Shown here: positions 40,546 through 50,295 of the stretch, piece by piece | Numbering within the stretch: position 1 is the first letter of the stretch | Layout of the letters: every line of letters starts with the position of its first letter | DNA from: CAIRDP01 sp037134895 | Lineage (GTDB): Bacteria > Bacteroidota > Bacteroidia > Bacteroidales > FEN-979 | Direction: 5' to 3' | Length of the DNA stretch: 64,000 bases | NCBI GenBank assembly: GCA_037134895.1 | Contig: JBAXLI010000003.1 | Location: forward strand, 1 to 64,000 | Notes under the pieces: model-generated | What the model was told of the DNA's origin: nothing | The model's database searches: none | The model's input: only the letters and a program-made list of their open reading frames with translations | Made by a program: the position numbers and the translations under genes

Positions 40546-41882
40546 ATCACGTCTTTGCCTCTTTTTACCAGCCAGAGACTTCCCACACGTTCATGGAACT
40601 TTTCGTAAGGAAGACTTGTCTTCATCACAGAGTTAAAGAAATTATACTTAAGGTAATCGTGATCTGTCACGTCTTTCTTCACCTGGCTGTAAAATACAGT
40701 TCCAGGCATGGGAGTCAATATGGTGTATCCGGCATAAACTACGGGATTGCTTGCTGAATATTCTTCAAGTGCTTTGAAATCGTCTTCAGTATAATCATTC
40801 GGGATCACGTAATTTCCCCTGATCATGATGTTGTTGTCGTGGAAGACCTTTATTGCCTTGGCAATATCACTGGCCGGAGATGATTTCCGGTATCTTTTCA
40901 GCTCCTCGTCCCGGTAGGACTCAAATCCGCAGATCACGACCTTCAGTCCGCCTTTCGCCATCTTTTCAATAATGCCGGGGTACTCCGCAGCCACATCCGC
41001 CCTTATATCCATAACAAACATCTTACGGATGCCTTCTTCGAGGATGCGGTCGAATAACGAATTCATAAAATTCAGGTCGACAACAGTATTCGCATCGGCA
41101 AACCTAACCACAGGGTAATCGGGGATAGAATGCAGCTCGGTGATGAGGCTTTCGATCGTTCTCTGGTAGTATTTACCTCTGAACTGAGGCCAGATTGAGC
41201 AAAAGGTGCATTTATAGGGGCAGCCCAGTGAAGTAAACACATAGGTGCTTGGATCGGGGTTCCCTCCCACTTTGTAGGTGTTTATCCATTTCTTCAGTGG
41301 TTCCCTGTCGATCACCAGGTAATCGGTATTTGCAGGATCAATGGGCATTGCTTTCGCCGGGTTCCGCTTCAACTCCCTGCCTGTATTCAGTAATATACCC
41401 GGAACAGCCTCCAGTGGCCGTTTGCTTTCGAGAGCCTGAACTACGTTTCTGAACACAACTGCGCTTTGTCCGGGGCAGACAACATCCACAGAGGGATGAA
41501 AACAATCATAAGGAAGAAGTGTGGGATGCAATCCGCCCAGCACAGAAACAATGCGGGGGTTGATCTTTTTTGCCTCCTCAAAGATCTCAAAGGCATAGTA
41601 AAGCTCAGAAGTGATTGCTGTACTGCCAATGATATCGGGTTGAAATTCATTTACCAGTTTCCTGACAATTGCAGCCAGCGAAGGATGATCTGCTGAAAGG
41701 TCGAATTCCCCCTTGGAATCGAATAACAGCACGTCATGATCCTTCACAGCTGCGGCAACGGTTAGCAAACCCAGTGGCGGACCAATCAGTTTGCGGTGTA
41801 TATATTGCTTTGCTGCTTCGGGGGCGAACTGCAGAATCCTGTTCTCAGGAGACCTTGGGGTATTGATAAGCAGGATTTTCAT
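40542..41882 (-). CDS. cobalamin-binding radical SAM protein (rSAM-4)
   Basis: A 446-residue protein of the HpnJ/BchE type. The B12-binding-type domain has KLIGPPLGLLTVAAAV (31-46), IIGSTAIT and VLGGLHPTLLP; the radical SAM cluster ligands are Cys221, Cys225 and Cys228 in SLGCPYKCTFC. It is divergent from the glycosyltransferase gene and overlaps rSAM-3 by four bases (ATGA). A carbon methylation or ring rearrangement of the product is possible; the substrate is unknown. Confidence 0.87.
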   Translation of the reverse strand: MKILLINTPRSPENRILQFAPEAAKQYIHRKLIGPPLGLLTVAAAVKDHDVLLFDSKGEFDLSADHPSLAAIVRKLVNEFQPDIIGSTAITSELYYAFEIFEEAKKINPRIVSVLGGLHPTLLPYDCFHPSVDVVCPGQSAVVFRNVVQALESKRPLEAVPGILLNTGRELKRNPAKAMPIDPANTDYLVIDREPLKKWINTYKVGGNPDPSTYVFTSLGCPYKCTFCSIWPQFRGKYYQRTIESLITELHSIPDYPVVRFADANTVVDLNFMNSLFDRILEEGIRKMFVMDIRADVAAEYPGIIEKMAKGGLKVVICGFESYRDEELKRYRKSSPASDIAKAIKVFHDNNIMIRGNYVIPNDYTEDDFKALEEYSASNPVVYAGYTILTPMPGTVFYSQVKKDVTDHDYLKYNFFNSVMKTSLPYEKFHERVGSLWLVKRGKDVI

Positions 41883-41917
41883 TGGCCAAATTTACGCTTT
41901 TTTCGTATTTTTGTTCA
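41882..41917. promoter_or_regulatory. overlapping divergent promoters
   Basis: On the plus strand TTG (41882-41884), 21 bp and TATTTTTG (41906-41913) face the glycosyltransferase gene. On the minus strand TTG (41917-41915), 20 bp and TAAATTTG (41894-41887) face rSAM-4. The minus-strand box lies only about 5 bp before the rSAM-4 start codon, which implies a leaderless or very short-leader transcript. Confidence 0.45.
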
Positions 41918-41943
41918 ATCCCCCATAACCGATACCGCAGCCC

Positions 41944-43134
41944 ATGCAAACCGATCAGGAGATACGTTCAAAGATCAAAGATCTTGGATGCTGCGTTATT
42001 GTCCCTACTTACAATAATGAGAAAACCCTGGAAAAGCTTTTAAGGGAAATCCAGTCCCTTACCGATAACATCATTGTTGTCAATGACGGGTCAACCGACA
42101 GTACTCCGGAGATCCTGGCCCGCATGCCCGAAGTAAGTACCTTTTCATTGGAAAGGAACTCGGGGAAAGGCAGGGCCCTGCAGAAAGGTTTTGAACTGGC
42201 TCTTGCAGCCGGTTTCAGGTATGCCATAACCATCGACAGCGACGGGCAGCATAAGGTGAGCGATATACCGAAATTTATTGATCTCATAGAAAAGGAACCA
42301 GGAAGCCTTATAGTGGGGGCGAGAAACATGGATGATCCTACGGTCCCGGGCTCGAGCCGCTTCGGCCATAATTTTTCGATCTTCTGGTTCAGGGTTGAAA
42401 CCGGGTTGAAAATTGCCGACGTGCAAACCGGGTTCAGGTTGTATCCCCTTGAAAAGATCGCCCTGATAAAACGGTTCTTTACCGGGAAATACGAGTTTGA
42501 AGTGGAAATCCTTGTCCGCCTTGCCTGGAGAGGTGTTAACATACTTTCGGTGCCCATCGACGTGTATTATGCCCCTAAAGAGATCAGGGTTTCGCATTTC
42601 CGTAAAGGACCTGACTTCACCAGGACCAGCATACTGAATGTTGTCCTTGTTTTTATGGCTTTGCTCTGGGTCAGACCCTTCATGTTTGCAAAAGGTCTGA
42701 AGCGAAAATCGATCAAAGGGTTCATTAAAGAATATATCCTCGACAGTGGGGATTCAAATTCAAAGATCACAACTTCAGTTATGCTGGGACTGTTCATTGG
42801 AGTCATGCCGATATGGGGATGGCAGATGGTCGTGGCCTTCGGGATGGCCCATCTGCTCAAACTGAACAAATTCGTAACTCTTGCCGCATCGAACATCAGT
42901 ATTCCTCCTGTGCTGCCACTCATACTTTACCTTAGCTATGAGACGGGCGGACTATTCCTGGCGCATAAAACGGAAATAGTGAAGTATTCATCAGGATTCG
43001 ATTTTCAGTGGATCAAGGCAAACTTCGTTCAGTATCTGGTCGGAAGTGTTATTTTTGGCCTCGTTTTGTCGCTGGTGTTTGGAGGCATCACGTTATTATT
43101 GCTGAGGGTCTTCAGAAAACCAACTATCAGCTGA
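41944..43134 (+). CDS. family 2 glycosyltransferase with C-terminal DUF2062
   Basis: A 396-residue protein. The N-terminal GT2 domain (about 12-230) resembles dolichol-phosphate mannosyltransferases: CCVIVPTYNNEKTL, VVNDGSTDST, the DXD-like TIDSDGQH, and VQTGFRLYP. A C-terminal membrane domain (about 270-390) has the DUF2062 hallmarks GLFIGVMPIWGWQM and ASNISIPPVLP. It probably adds a sugar to a lipid at the inner membrane. The GT2-DUF2062 form is common near aryl polyene and flexirubin genes. Confidence 0.87.
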   Translation: MQTDQEIRSKIKDLGCCVIVPTYNNEKTLEKLLREIQSLTDNIIVVNDGSTDSTPEILARMPEVSTFSLERNSGKGRALQKGFELALAAGFRYAITIDSDGQHKVSDIPKFIDLIEKEPGSLIVGARNMDDPTVPGSSRFGHNFSIFWFRVETGLKIADVQTGFRLYPLEKIALIKRFFTGKYEFEVEILVRLAWRGVNILSVPIDVYYAPKEIRVSHFRKGPDFTRTSILNVVLVFMALLWVRPFMFAKGLKRKSIKGFIKEYILDSGDSNSKITTSVMLGLFIGVMPIWGWQMVVAFGMAHLLKLNKFVTLAASNISIPPVLPLILYLSYETGGLFLAHKTEIVKYSSGFDFQWIKANFVQYLVGSVIFGLVLSLVFGGITLLLLRVFRKPTIS

Positions 43135-43172
43135 AGCCGGTTTCACGATAATCAGGTTCGATAACTGTTACG

Positions 43173-46100
43173 ATGTCAACGTTTTTCATCAATATATACA
43201 AACTTTTCAGGCGCCGCAGATGGCTTTTTTACCTGCTGATCACAGCCTCTGTCCTGCTTATCCTCCCAGGTGTCCTGAATATCCGCTTCTTTGAAGACAT
43301 CTCTGGCAGCTCAGGCCAATCAGCACCTGCCGACCGTTTTAACTTCGTGGTGAGCAATTTCAGGTTCAACGAAAAGCTTGTCCTCACACTTTCTGCCTCC
43401 GATAATTCAGGATTGGTGACTGCGGATGAGCTTTGCGTGAAGGCCGACACTCTTGCCGCGGAAATCATGACTGACTGTGGGGCCTTTATCAGTAGTCTTT
43501 ACCTGAAGCCGAATGACACCCTGTTCCAGGCACTGCTTACCTGCACCCGGAATTATCTGCCTGTATTTCTCGACAGCGGGGATTACCTGGCAATAGACAC
43601 AATGACATCCGCAGTCAATATTGAAAATTCAATAAAAAGAAACTACCGGCAGCTGATCTCACCCGCTTCCGTAGCGATGAAGAACCAGATACTCGGCGAC
43701 CCTCTTGGGATCCAGGGTCTTGCACTTAAGAAACTGCAGTCTCTCCAGGGAAGCGAACAATATGTGTCGTATGGCGGGTATATCATGAGTAAAGACATGA
43801 GACACCTGCTGATCTTCATCACGCCTTTGAATCCACCAGGAGAGACTGGCCGTAACGGCGAATTCCTGAAAAAGCTGGACCATGTTATCGAACGCAATAT
43901 AAATCAAGCCTCAGGTTTAAGGGCGGAATACTTCGGAGCTGCTGCAGTAGCCGTAGGAAATGCAGAACGGCTCAAGAAGGATATCATGATCACCCTGATC
44001 ATTGCTTTCCTTGCAATTTTCCTGCTTCTTGGATTTTATTTCAGGTCGATACTCGTGCCTGTAATGAGCCTGCTGCCTGCTGTGTTCGGGGGCGGACTGG
44101 CAATTGCGGTTCTCTGGCTTGTAAAAGGAAGCGTTTCAGCTATCGCTCTCGGGGTTGGCTCGGTGATACTCGGGCTGATCGTAGATTATTCCCTGTACCT
44201 GATCAACCAATACCGGAGATGCGGCGATATTATGGAAACGCTGAAAGAGATGTCGCAAAGCATTGTTGTTTGCGCACTTACTTCAGCCGGGGCGTTTTTA
44301 TGCCTTATATTCCTGCAATCAAGTGTTCTGCATGACCTGGGATGGTTTGCAGCCCTGAGTGTAAGCGGGGCTGCCCTGTTTGCCCTGGTGTTCCTTCCAC
44401 AGATGTTTTCAGAACGGTTCAGTGAAAAAAAAACCTCGGGTTTTTCTTCATTTATCGACCGGGTCGGGAATATTCAGTACCACAAAAGCGTTCCACTCAT
44501 CATAATCATCGGCCTCCTCATCATCTCAAGCCTTTTCTTTTACAAGAACGCTGGATTCGAAACCGATATGAACAGCCTGAACTATATGGAACCCGGGCTG
44601 AAAACAGCGGGAGATCACCTCGACAGCCTCTCAAGCGGCAAGCTGAAAAACGTTTACATTGTTGCCACAGCTGATAATCTGGAGAAAGCTCTCAGGCTGA
44701 ACGAAAGGATACAGTCGAAACTGGACCCATTGATTAAGGGTGGCATCGTTACAAGCGTTTCAGGAATACGCATGCTGTTTCTTTCCGATTCACTTTCCCG
44801 TCTCCGCATGAAGCAATGGAGATCGTATATGACATCAGCCAGAACGAAAGCAATGATTGCCGGTGTGCGAAAGGCTGCTGCCCTCAATGGCTTTTCTGAA
44901 GGAGCGTTCAGCCGCTTTGACACCCTGGCCGGAAAGCATTATGAAGCTATGGATACCGCTCAGAGAGAAGGTTTCAGAAGAGCACTCTTCGGGGAATGGC
45001 TGAACGAAAAGGAAGGAATAAGCATGGTCACGAGCATTGCAAGGGTCGACCCAATTCTGGCCCGGGCTGTATACGAGGATTTGGCAGGAATGAAAAACGT
45101 AGTGGTGTTCGACCGGCAGAAACTCACAGGCATGTTTGTCGAAAGGGTGAGGCATGACTTCGACAGGCTTGTTTTGCTTTCGATGGTTTTCGTCAGCCTG
45201 CTTTTATGGTTTTCTTTTGGTCGTATTGAACTCGCTGTATTTACTGCTATCCCGATGTACCTGTCATGGCTCATCACCCTGGGATTCATGGGTGCCACCG
45301 GGATCAGCTTCAACATCTTCAATATCATTATTTCCTCGTTTATCTTCGGCCTTGGTGTGGACTATAGTATACTCATGATGAGGGGGATTATGCATGACTA
45401 CAAATACCGCACAAATAACATCGCCACATACCGTGTTTCCATAATTTTATCCTCTGCAACCACATTGTTCGGCGTTGGCGCCATGTTCCTGGCAAAGCAC
45501 CCGGCATTAAATTCCATTGCGCTGATTTCGGTTTTCGGGATAACTGTCCTCGTGCTTATCACCTTTACCATACAGCCTGCGGTTGCTGGCTGGTTCATGC
45601 CCCGCAGGCTTGCCAGAAGTACTTTTCCGATCACCGCAAGGATCTTCGTCAAAACTATTATAACATGGGGGAATATTGTATTGATTGCCATGATACTTGC
45701 TGTTTCGGGAAGCCTCATGCACTTCCTTTTGCCTGTTAAAAGGAGATGGAAGGAAAACCTGTTTCATAGGATGTTTTGCAGCCTTTCAAGGGCGTACATC
45801 TTTCTTGTCTTCCCAAACCGGAAGCTGATCAATCCATATGGGGAAGATTTCAGGAAACCGGCTGTGATCATCAGCAACCACCAGTCACTGATCGAAACTC
45901 CCGCATTGCTAAGGCTGTATCCGAAAATTATAATACTTACAACCACATGGGTTTATAATTCACCGGTATTTGGTCCGGTTGCCCGCCTGGCAAGCTTTTA
46001 CAATGTGGACCACGGACTGGATTCTATCATGGACAAGCTCAGGCAGAAAGTAAGTGAAGGCTATTCAATTTTAATCTTCCCTGAGGCTCATCGTTCAAAG

Positions 46101-47042
46101 GACCACAGCATACAGAGGTTTCACAGGGGTGCATTTTATCTTGCAGAGCAGCTCAAACTCGATATCCTGCCAATAATGATGTTCGGCACAGGAGATTTCC
46201 TGGAACCTGGGGAATTCTGGGGCCGGCCCAATATGTTCAGACAAAAGATCTATAGCAGGATCAGCATTGATGACCATTCCCTGGGATCAACTTACCAGGA
46301 AAGGACAAAAGCTTTCCGCCAGTTTTATAAACGTGAGTATGAACAATTCGAAACTATTGAAGGCAACACAGAGTATTACCGCCGCCTGCTCACGCTTAAC
46401 TATATTTATAAAGGCCCTGTCCTTGAATGGTACCTCAGGATCAAATTATTGCTGGAAGCGAATTACAGCTTGTTGAATGAGTACGTGGTTCGAAATGGGG
46501 ACATTCTTGACCTGGGCTGCGGGTTTGGTTTTATCAGTCATATGCTCGCGCTGACCTCCAGTGGAAGGAAAATCACGGGCGTTGATTTTGATGAAGAGAA
46601 GATCAGGGTAGCCGGGGCGGGATTCCTTTGTAACAACCGCACCAGGTTCGTTACAGCTGACATAAGAAATTTCGAATTCACCTCGTTTGACTGTATCATT
46701 TTAAGTGATGTGCTTCACTATCTCCCGACTCCCGACCAGCAGGATCTTATCAGGAAATGCATGTTGAAACTCAGGGATGACGGAATGATCATCATAAGGG
46801 ACGCAGATGAGAACCGGAAGAAAGGACATTCCAGGTCGATGCTGACCGAGACACTTTCGACCGGGATAAAATTCAACAAAACCTTTGATGGCTCAGGTAA
46901 GATGCACTTTACCTCTGGGCTGAACATTGAAAAGGTAGCTGCTGCAGGGGGGTTTAAACTTGAAGTCATCGGATTAAAAAGCTACAGTTCCAACACCTGT
47001 TATCTTCTCAGGAAAAATGAAAGTGAGGTTGCGGCTTCATGA
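43173..47042 (+). CDS. trifunctional MMPL transporter / lysophospholipid acyltransferase / SAM methyltransferase
   Basis: A 1289-residue fusion. Residues about 1-850 are an RND/MMPL exporter with two repeats of large periplasmic domains and membrane helices (first helix about 16-33, helix clusters near 270-420 and 660-850). Next comes a PlsC-like acyltransferase with NHQSLIETPAL near 902 (HX4E in place of the common HX4D) and FPEAHRSKD. The C-terminal methyltransferase begins near 1110 with ILDLGCGFGF and GVDFDEEKI. The same three-domain architecture is known from Bacteroidota genomes. It likely exports and finishes the lipid product. The next gene overlaps by four bases. Confidence 0.9.
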   Translation: MSTFFINIYKLFRRRRWLFYLLITASVLLILPGVLNIRFFEDISGSSGQSAPADRFNFVVSNFRFNEKLVLTLSASDNSGLVTADELCVKADTLAAEIMTDCGAFISSLYLKPNDTLFQALLTCTRNYLPVFLDSGDYLAIDTMTSAVNIENSIKRNYRQLISPASVAMKNQILGDPLGIQGLALKKLQSLQGSEQYVSYGGYIMSKDMRHLLIFITPLNPPGETGRNGEFLKKLDHVIERNINQASGLRAEYFGAAAVAVGNAERLKKDIMITLIIAFLAIFLLLGFYFRSILVPVMSLLPAVFGGGLAIAVLWLVKGSVSAIALGVGSVILGLIVDYSLYLINQYRRCGDIMETLKEMSQSIVVCALTSAGAFLCLIFLQSSVLHDLGWFAALSVSGAALFALVFLPQMFSERFSEKKTSGFSSFIDRVGNIQYHKSVPLIIIIGLLIISSLFFYKNAGFETDMNSLNYMEPGLKTAGDHLDSLSSGKLKNVYIVATADNLEKALRLNERIQSKLDPLIKGGIVTSVSGIRMLFLSDSLSRLRMKQWRSYMTSARTKAMIAGVRKAAALNGFSEGAFSRFDTLAGKHYEAMDTAQREGFRRALFGEWLNEKEGISMVTSIARVDPILARAVYEDLAGMKNVVVFDRQKLTGMFVERVRHDFDRLVLLSMVFVSLLLWFSFGRIELAVFTAIPMYLSWLITLGFMGATGISFNIFNIIISSFIFGLGVDYSILMMRGIMHDYKYRTNNIATYRVSIILSSATTLFGVGAMFLAKHPALNSIALISVFGITVLVLITFTIQPAVAGWFMPRRLARSTFPITARIFVKTIITWGNIVLIAMILAVSGSLMHFLLPVKRRWKENLFHRMFCSLSRAYIFLVFPNRKLINPYGEDFRKPAVIISNHQSLIETPALLRLYPKIIILTTTWVYNSPVFGPVARLASFYNVDHGLDSIMDKLRQKVSEGYSILIFPEAHRSKDHSIQRFHRGAFYLAEQLKLDILPIMMFGTGDFLEPGEFWGRPNMFRQKIYSRISIDDHSLGSTYQERTKAFRQFYKREYEQFETIEGNTEYYRRLLTLNYIYKGPVLEWYLRIKLLLEANYSLLNEYVVRNGDILDLGCGFGFISHMLALTSSGRKITGVDFDEEKIRVAGAGFLCNNRTRFVTADIRNFEFTSFDCIILSDVLHYLPTPDQQDLIRKCMLKLRDDGMIIIRDADENRKKGHSRSMLTETLSTGIKFNKTFDGSGKMHFTSGLNIEKVAAAGGFKLEVIGLKSYSSNTCYLLRKNESEVAAS

Positions 47043-48535
47043 ACAGATATGACATACTGATCATCGGTTCCGGACTAAGTGGTTTGCTTTGCGGATACAT
47101 TCTCAGCAAGGAAGGGTTCAGCGTTTGCATTCTCGAAAAACATTCGGTTGCAGGTGGTTGTTTGCAGAGTTTCAGTAGAGGAGAAAATTCCTTTGATACA
47201 GGGTTTCATTACATAGGGAGTATGCTGCCGGGGCAGACGCTTCACTCCTATTGGAAATATTTCGGGCTTAGTCAGAAGCTCGGCTTGGAGCAGTTGAACA
47301 AGGATTGTTATGACCTGGTTTCAATTGAAGGTGAAGATTTTCCTCTTGCCCAGGGGCTTCAAAACTTTGCAGGGCGGCTATCAGACTCCTTTCCTTCATC
47401 AGCAGGTTTTCTGGACAACTATGTGAACGCCCTTTCGGAGACCGTATCGGCCTTTCCGCTTTATAATTTTGAATTGAAGGGAAGACAGGCCAAAACTGTA
47501 TGGATGGAAACCAATGCCTGGGAATTCCTTCGGAATATGGCCGGCACAGATCCCGGGAACCTGAGGCTTCTGAATGTACTTGCCGGGAATAATTTTCTTT
47601 ATGCCGGGCGAAAGGCATATACTCCCTGGCATCAGTATGCTCTCATCAACCACTCATTTATCAGCAGTGCTTTCAGAATTAAGCAAAGCAGCATGGAAAT
47701 AGCAGATCACCTGATCTCTTCGGTGAAATCGGCAGGGGGAAAAGTTTTTACAGGGCAGGAAGCGACAAAAGTTCTGGCTTTAAAGGAAAAGTTCCAGGTT
47801 GAAACTTCTGCCCGGGAAGTTTTCGTTACCGACCGCATAATTGCGGGCATTCATCCGCAGTCAGCTATCAGGCTTCTCGATCCTTCCATGGTAAAAAAAA
47901 CATACCGGTCGAGGATCATGGGGATGCATAACACAGTTTCATCCTTCGGACTTTACCTCGGAATGAAACCAGGCAGTTTTCCATACCTGGACCACAATCT
48001 GTATTATCACCTGAACAAGGATGTGTGGGCTGATGCTGAAAGCAAAAATAAAAGCTGGCCTTCGATGTACTTTCTTTATACCCCTGCAAGCTCCCGGCAT
48101 GGTAGTCACTCATCCGCAGTGTGTATCCTTTCATACATGGTTTATGAGGAAGTGGAACAATGGGAAAAAACCAATACAGGCAGGCGGGGGAAGGATTACA
48201 GGGAGTTTAAAAATGAGAGAGCTGAAAAATTATTGTCGGTTATTGAACGGAAATTTCCTTTTATCCGTTCTTCAATAAGCAATATGGAGATATCTACACC
48301 ACTTACCTGGAGGGATTACACAGGGACTCCCGAAGGCTCATTGTATGGGATACGGAAAGAGTCGGCTGACCACCTGAAAACGATGATCCTGCCCCGTACA
48401 AAGATCCCCGGTTTTTATTTCACCGGGCAGAACCTGAATATGCACGGTGCCCCCGGTGTTACCATTGGTGCAGTAATGACCTGCGCCGAAATTCTTGGGC
48501 TTGAATACCTGTTTAATAAGATCCGCAATGCATAA
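47039..48535 (+). CDS. CrtI-like FAD-dependent oxidoreductase, second copy
   Basis: A 498-residue flavoprotein with IIGSGLSGLLCGYILSKEG at the N-terminus (dinucleotide motif 9-17), then VAGGCLQSFSRG and DTGFHYIGSM, and a C-terminal YFTGQNLNMHGAPGVTIGA. It resembles carotene isomerase/all-trans-retinol saturase-type proteins. It overlaps the MMPL fusion by four bases and the next gene by eight. It is clearly not identical in sequence to the one at 7427, so the two may act on different parts of the product. Confidence 0.85.
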   Translation: MNRYDILIIGSGLSGLLCGYILSKEGFSVCILEKHSVAGGCLQSFSRGENSFDTGFHYIGSMLPGQTLHSYWKYFGLSQKLGLEQLNKDCYDLVSIEGEDFPLAQGLQNFAGRLSDSFPSSAGFLDNYVNALSETVSAFPLYNFELKGRQAKTVWMETNAWEFLRNMAGTDPGNLRLLNVLAGNNFLYAGRKAYTPWHQYALINHSFISSAFRIKQSSMEIADHLISSVKSAGGKVFTGQEATKVLALKEKFQVETSAREVFVTDRIIAGIHPQSAIRLLDPSMVKKTYRSRIMGMHNTVSSFGLYLGMKPGSFPYLDHNLYYHLNKDVWADAESKNKSWPSMYFLYTPASSRHGSHSSAVCILSYMVYEEVEQWEKTNTGRRGKDYREFKNERAEKLLSVIERKFPFIRSSISNMEISTPLTWRDYTGTPEGSLYGIRKESADHLKTMILPRTKIPGFYFTGQNLNMHGAPGVTIGAVMTCAEILGLEYLFNKIRNA

Positions 48536-50234
48536 CAGGAAATATCGCCGAAAACACCGGGTCTGGGTCCTTATCTTTATCTGCGTTGCAATCCTGCTGA
48601 GTTTATGGTCATGGTTCAGGATTTCAATAAATATTAATCCTCCTGCAATCGCCGACTGTTCGGCAGATACCCTCCAGGTAGAAAGGCTTCCAGGTGATGT
48701 CAGCCGATGCGGGAATTCATGGCTTAAAAGGGATTCATCAGGATTATGGCTGATGTACCTTAAAGGATCACCTTATGAACGCGGGTTTACAAACGGGAAA
48801 CTATCTGAAAAACTGATCTACTGGCAGGAGAAAGCATTTGTTGACCAGATCAGGAAAATGATCCCTTCTGACTTTTACCTGAAATTCCTGAAGTACTTTA
48901 TATACTGGTTCAACCGTGACCTGGACAAAAATGTCCCACTGGAATTCAAACAAGAGATTTACGGCATAAGCCGGTCGGCGAGTTATGACTTTGCCTTCAT
49001 AGGCACCAACTACCAGAGAATGCTGAATTACCATTCGGCACATGACATAGGCCATGCCCTGGAACAGTTGAGCCTTGTGGGTTGTACTTCATTCGGGGTC
49101 TGGGGCAATTCCAGCGCCGACGGAAGCCTTATCATCGGCAGGAACTTCGATTTTTATATGGGCGATGAATTTGCCCGTAACAAAATCATATGCTTTGAAG
49201 AACCTGACAGCGGACATGCTTTCATGATGGTGACCTGGGGTGGTATGGCAGGAGCGGTGTCGGGGATGAACGAAGAAGGCCTTACAGTTACGATAAATGC
49301 TGCAAAATCAAAGATCCCCTTCTCGGCACGTACGCCGATCTCGCTCCTGGCCAGGGAGATCCTGCAGTATGCCACTACAATTAACGAGGCTTATACTATT
49401 GCAGAGAAGCGGCATATTTTTGTTTCGGAATCTCTGCTGATAGGCTCTGCAAAAGACGGCAGGGCAGCTATCATCGAAAAAACACCTTACCGCATCGCCC
49501 TGGTTGAATCTCAGTCTGCTTCGATATTATGTACCAACCATTTTCAATCACCACTGTTTTCAACAGATCCCCTGAATATAGAAAATCTCAGGGATAACGC
49601 CTCGAAATACAGATTTGGCAGGCTTAAACAGGATATTCAACAAAAATCACCTCTTGATGTTGAAGATGTGGCTGAAATCCTCAGGGACAAGGCCGGGATA
49701 AATAATGCCCGCATAGGCCTTGGGAATGAAAAAGCCATCAATCAATTGATCGCCCATCACTCGATAATTTTCAAACCTTCCGAAAGACTGGTATGGGTTT
49801 CTGCAGACCCCTGGCAAATAGGATCTTACAAATGCTTCAACCTGAGAAAAATTTTTCATAATTTTGCAGCCTCAAATCAGGGGGTGGATATTGAAGATAA
49901 AACGAGAAGGATCCCGCCCGATGTTTTCCTGTATTCAGCCGGATACAAAGCATTTCTTGAATTCGGAAGCATGAAGAGGATCCTCCGAGAACATATAGTA
50001 AAGCGCATGGCGCTTCAAAACGAGAGTTCTTTTATTTCTGCATTCATTCATACTAACCCGGAATTTTATGAATCCTGGCTTCTCGCTGCAGATTATTTTC
50101 ATGCCACGAAAAACATTGCTTTAGCCAGGTCTTATTATTACCATGCCCTGGGCTGCGAAGTACCCAGGTGGCAGGAGAAAAAAAGAATTATCAGCCGTAT
50201 TGCTGAATGCAACACGGTCTTATTAAAGAAATAA
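48528..50234 (+). CDS. membrane-anchored C45-type acyltransferase/hydrolase (Ntn fold)
   Basis: A 568-residue protein of the acyl-CoA:6-aminopenicillanic acid acyltransferase family. A membrane helix at about 12-30 is followed by an exported domain. The likely nucleophile is Cys186 in LSLVGCTSFGVWGN, preceded by Gly as in self-processing members. RNFDFYMG and the WGGMAGAVSGMNEEGL segment fit the family. The start at 48528 overlaps the oxidoreductase by eight bases. It could form or break an amide or ester bond of the product in the periplasm. The C-terminal 130 residues are helical and of unclear function. Confidence 0.83.
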   Translation: MHNRKYRRKHRVWVLIFICVAILLSLWSWFRISININPPAIADCSADTLQVERLPGDVSRCGNSWLKRDSSGLWLMYLKGSPYERGFTNGKLSEKLIYWQEKAFVDQIRKMIPSDFYLKFLKYFIYWFNRDLDKNVPLEFKQEIYGISRSASYDFAFIGTNYQRMLNYHSAHDIGHALEQLSLVGCTSFGVWGNSSADGSLIIGRNFDFYMGDEFARNKIICFEEPDSGHAFMMVTWGGMAGAVSGMNEEGLTVTINAAKSKIPFSARTPISLLAREILQYATTINEAYTIAEKRHIFVSESLLIGSAKDGRAAIIEKTPYRIALVESQSASILCTNHFQSPLFSTDPLNIENLRDNASKYRFGRLKQDIQQKSPLDVEDVAEILRDKAGINNARIGLGNEKAINQLIAHHSIIFKPSERLVWVSADPWQIGSYKCFNLRKIFHNFAASNQGVDIEDKTRRIPPDVFLYSAGYKAFLEFGSMKRILREHIVKRMALQNESSFISAFIHTNPEFYESWLLAADYFHATKNIALARSYYYHALGCEVPRWQEKKRIISRIAECNTVLLKK

Positions 50235-50295
50235 AACGGTGTGAACCGGCCTGGGCAGAACATCCTCAGGGCATTTAAGGACTAAACCAAAAAAG

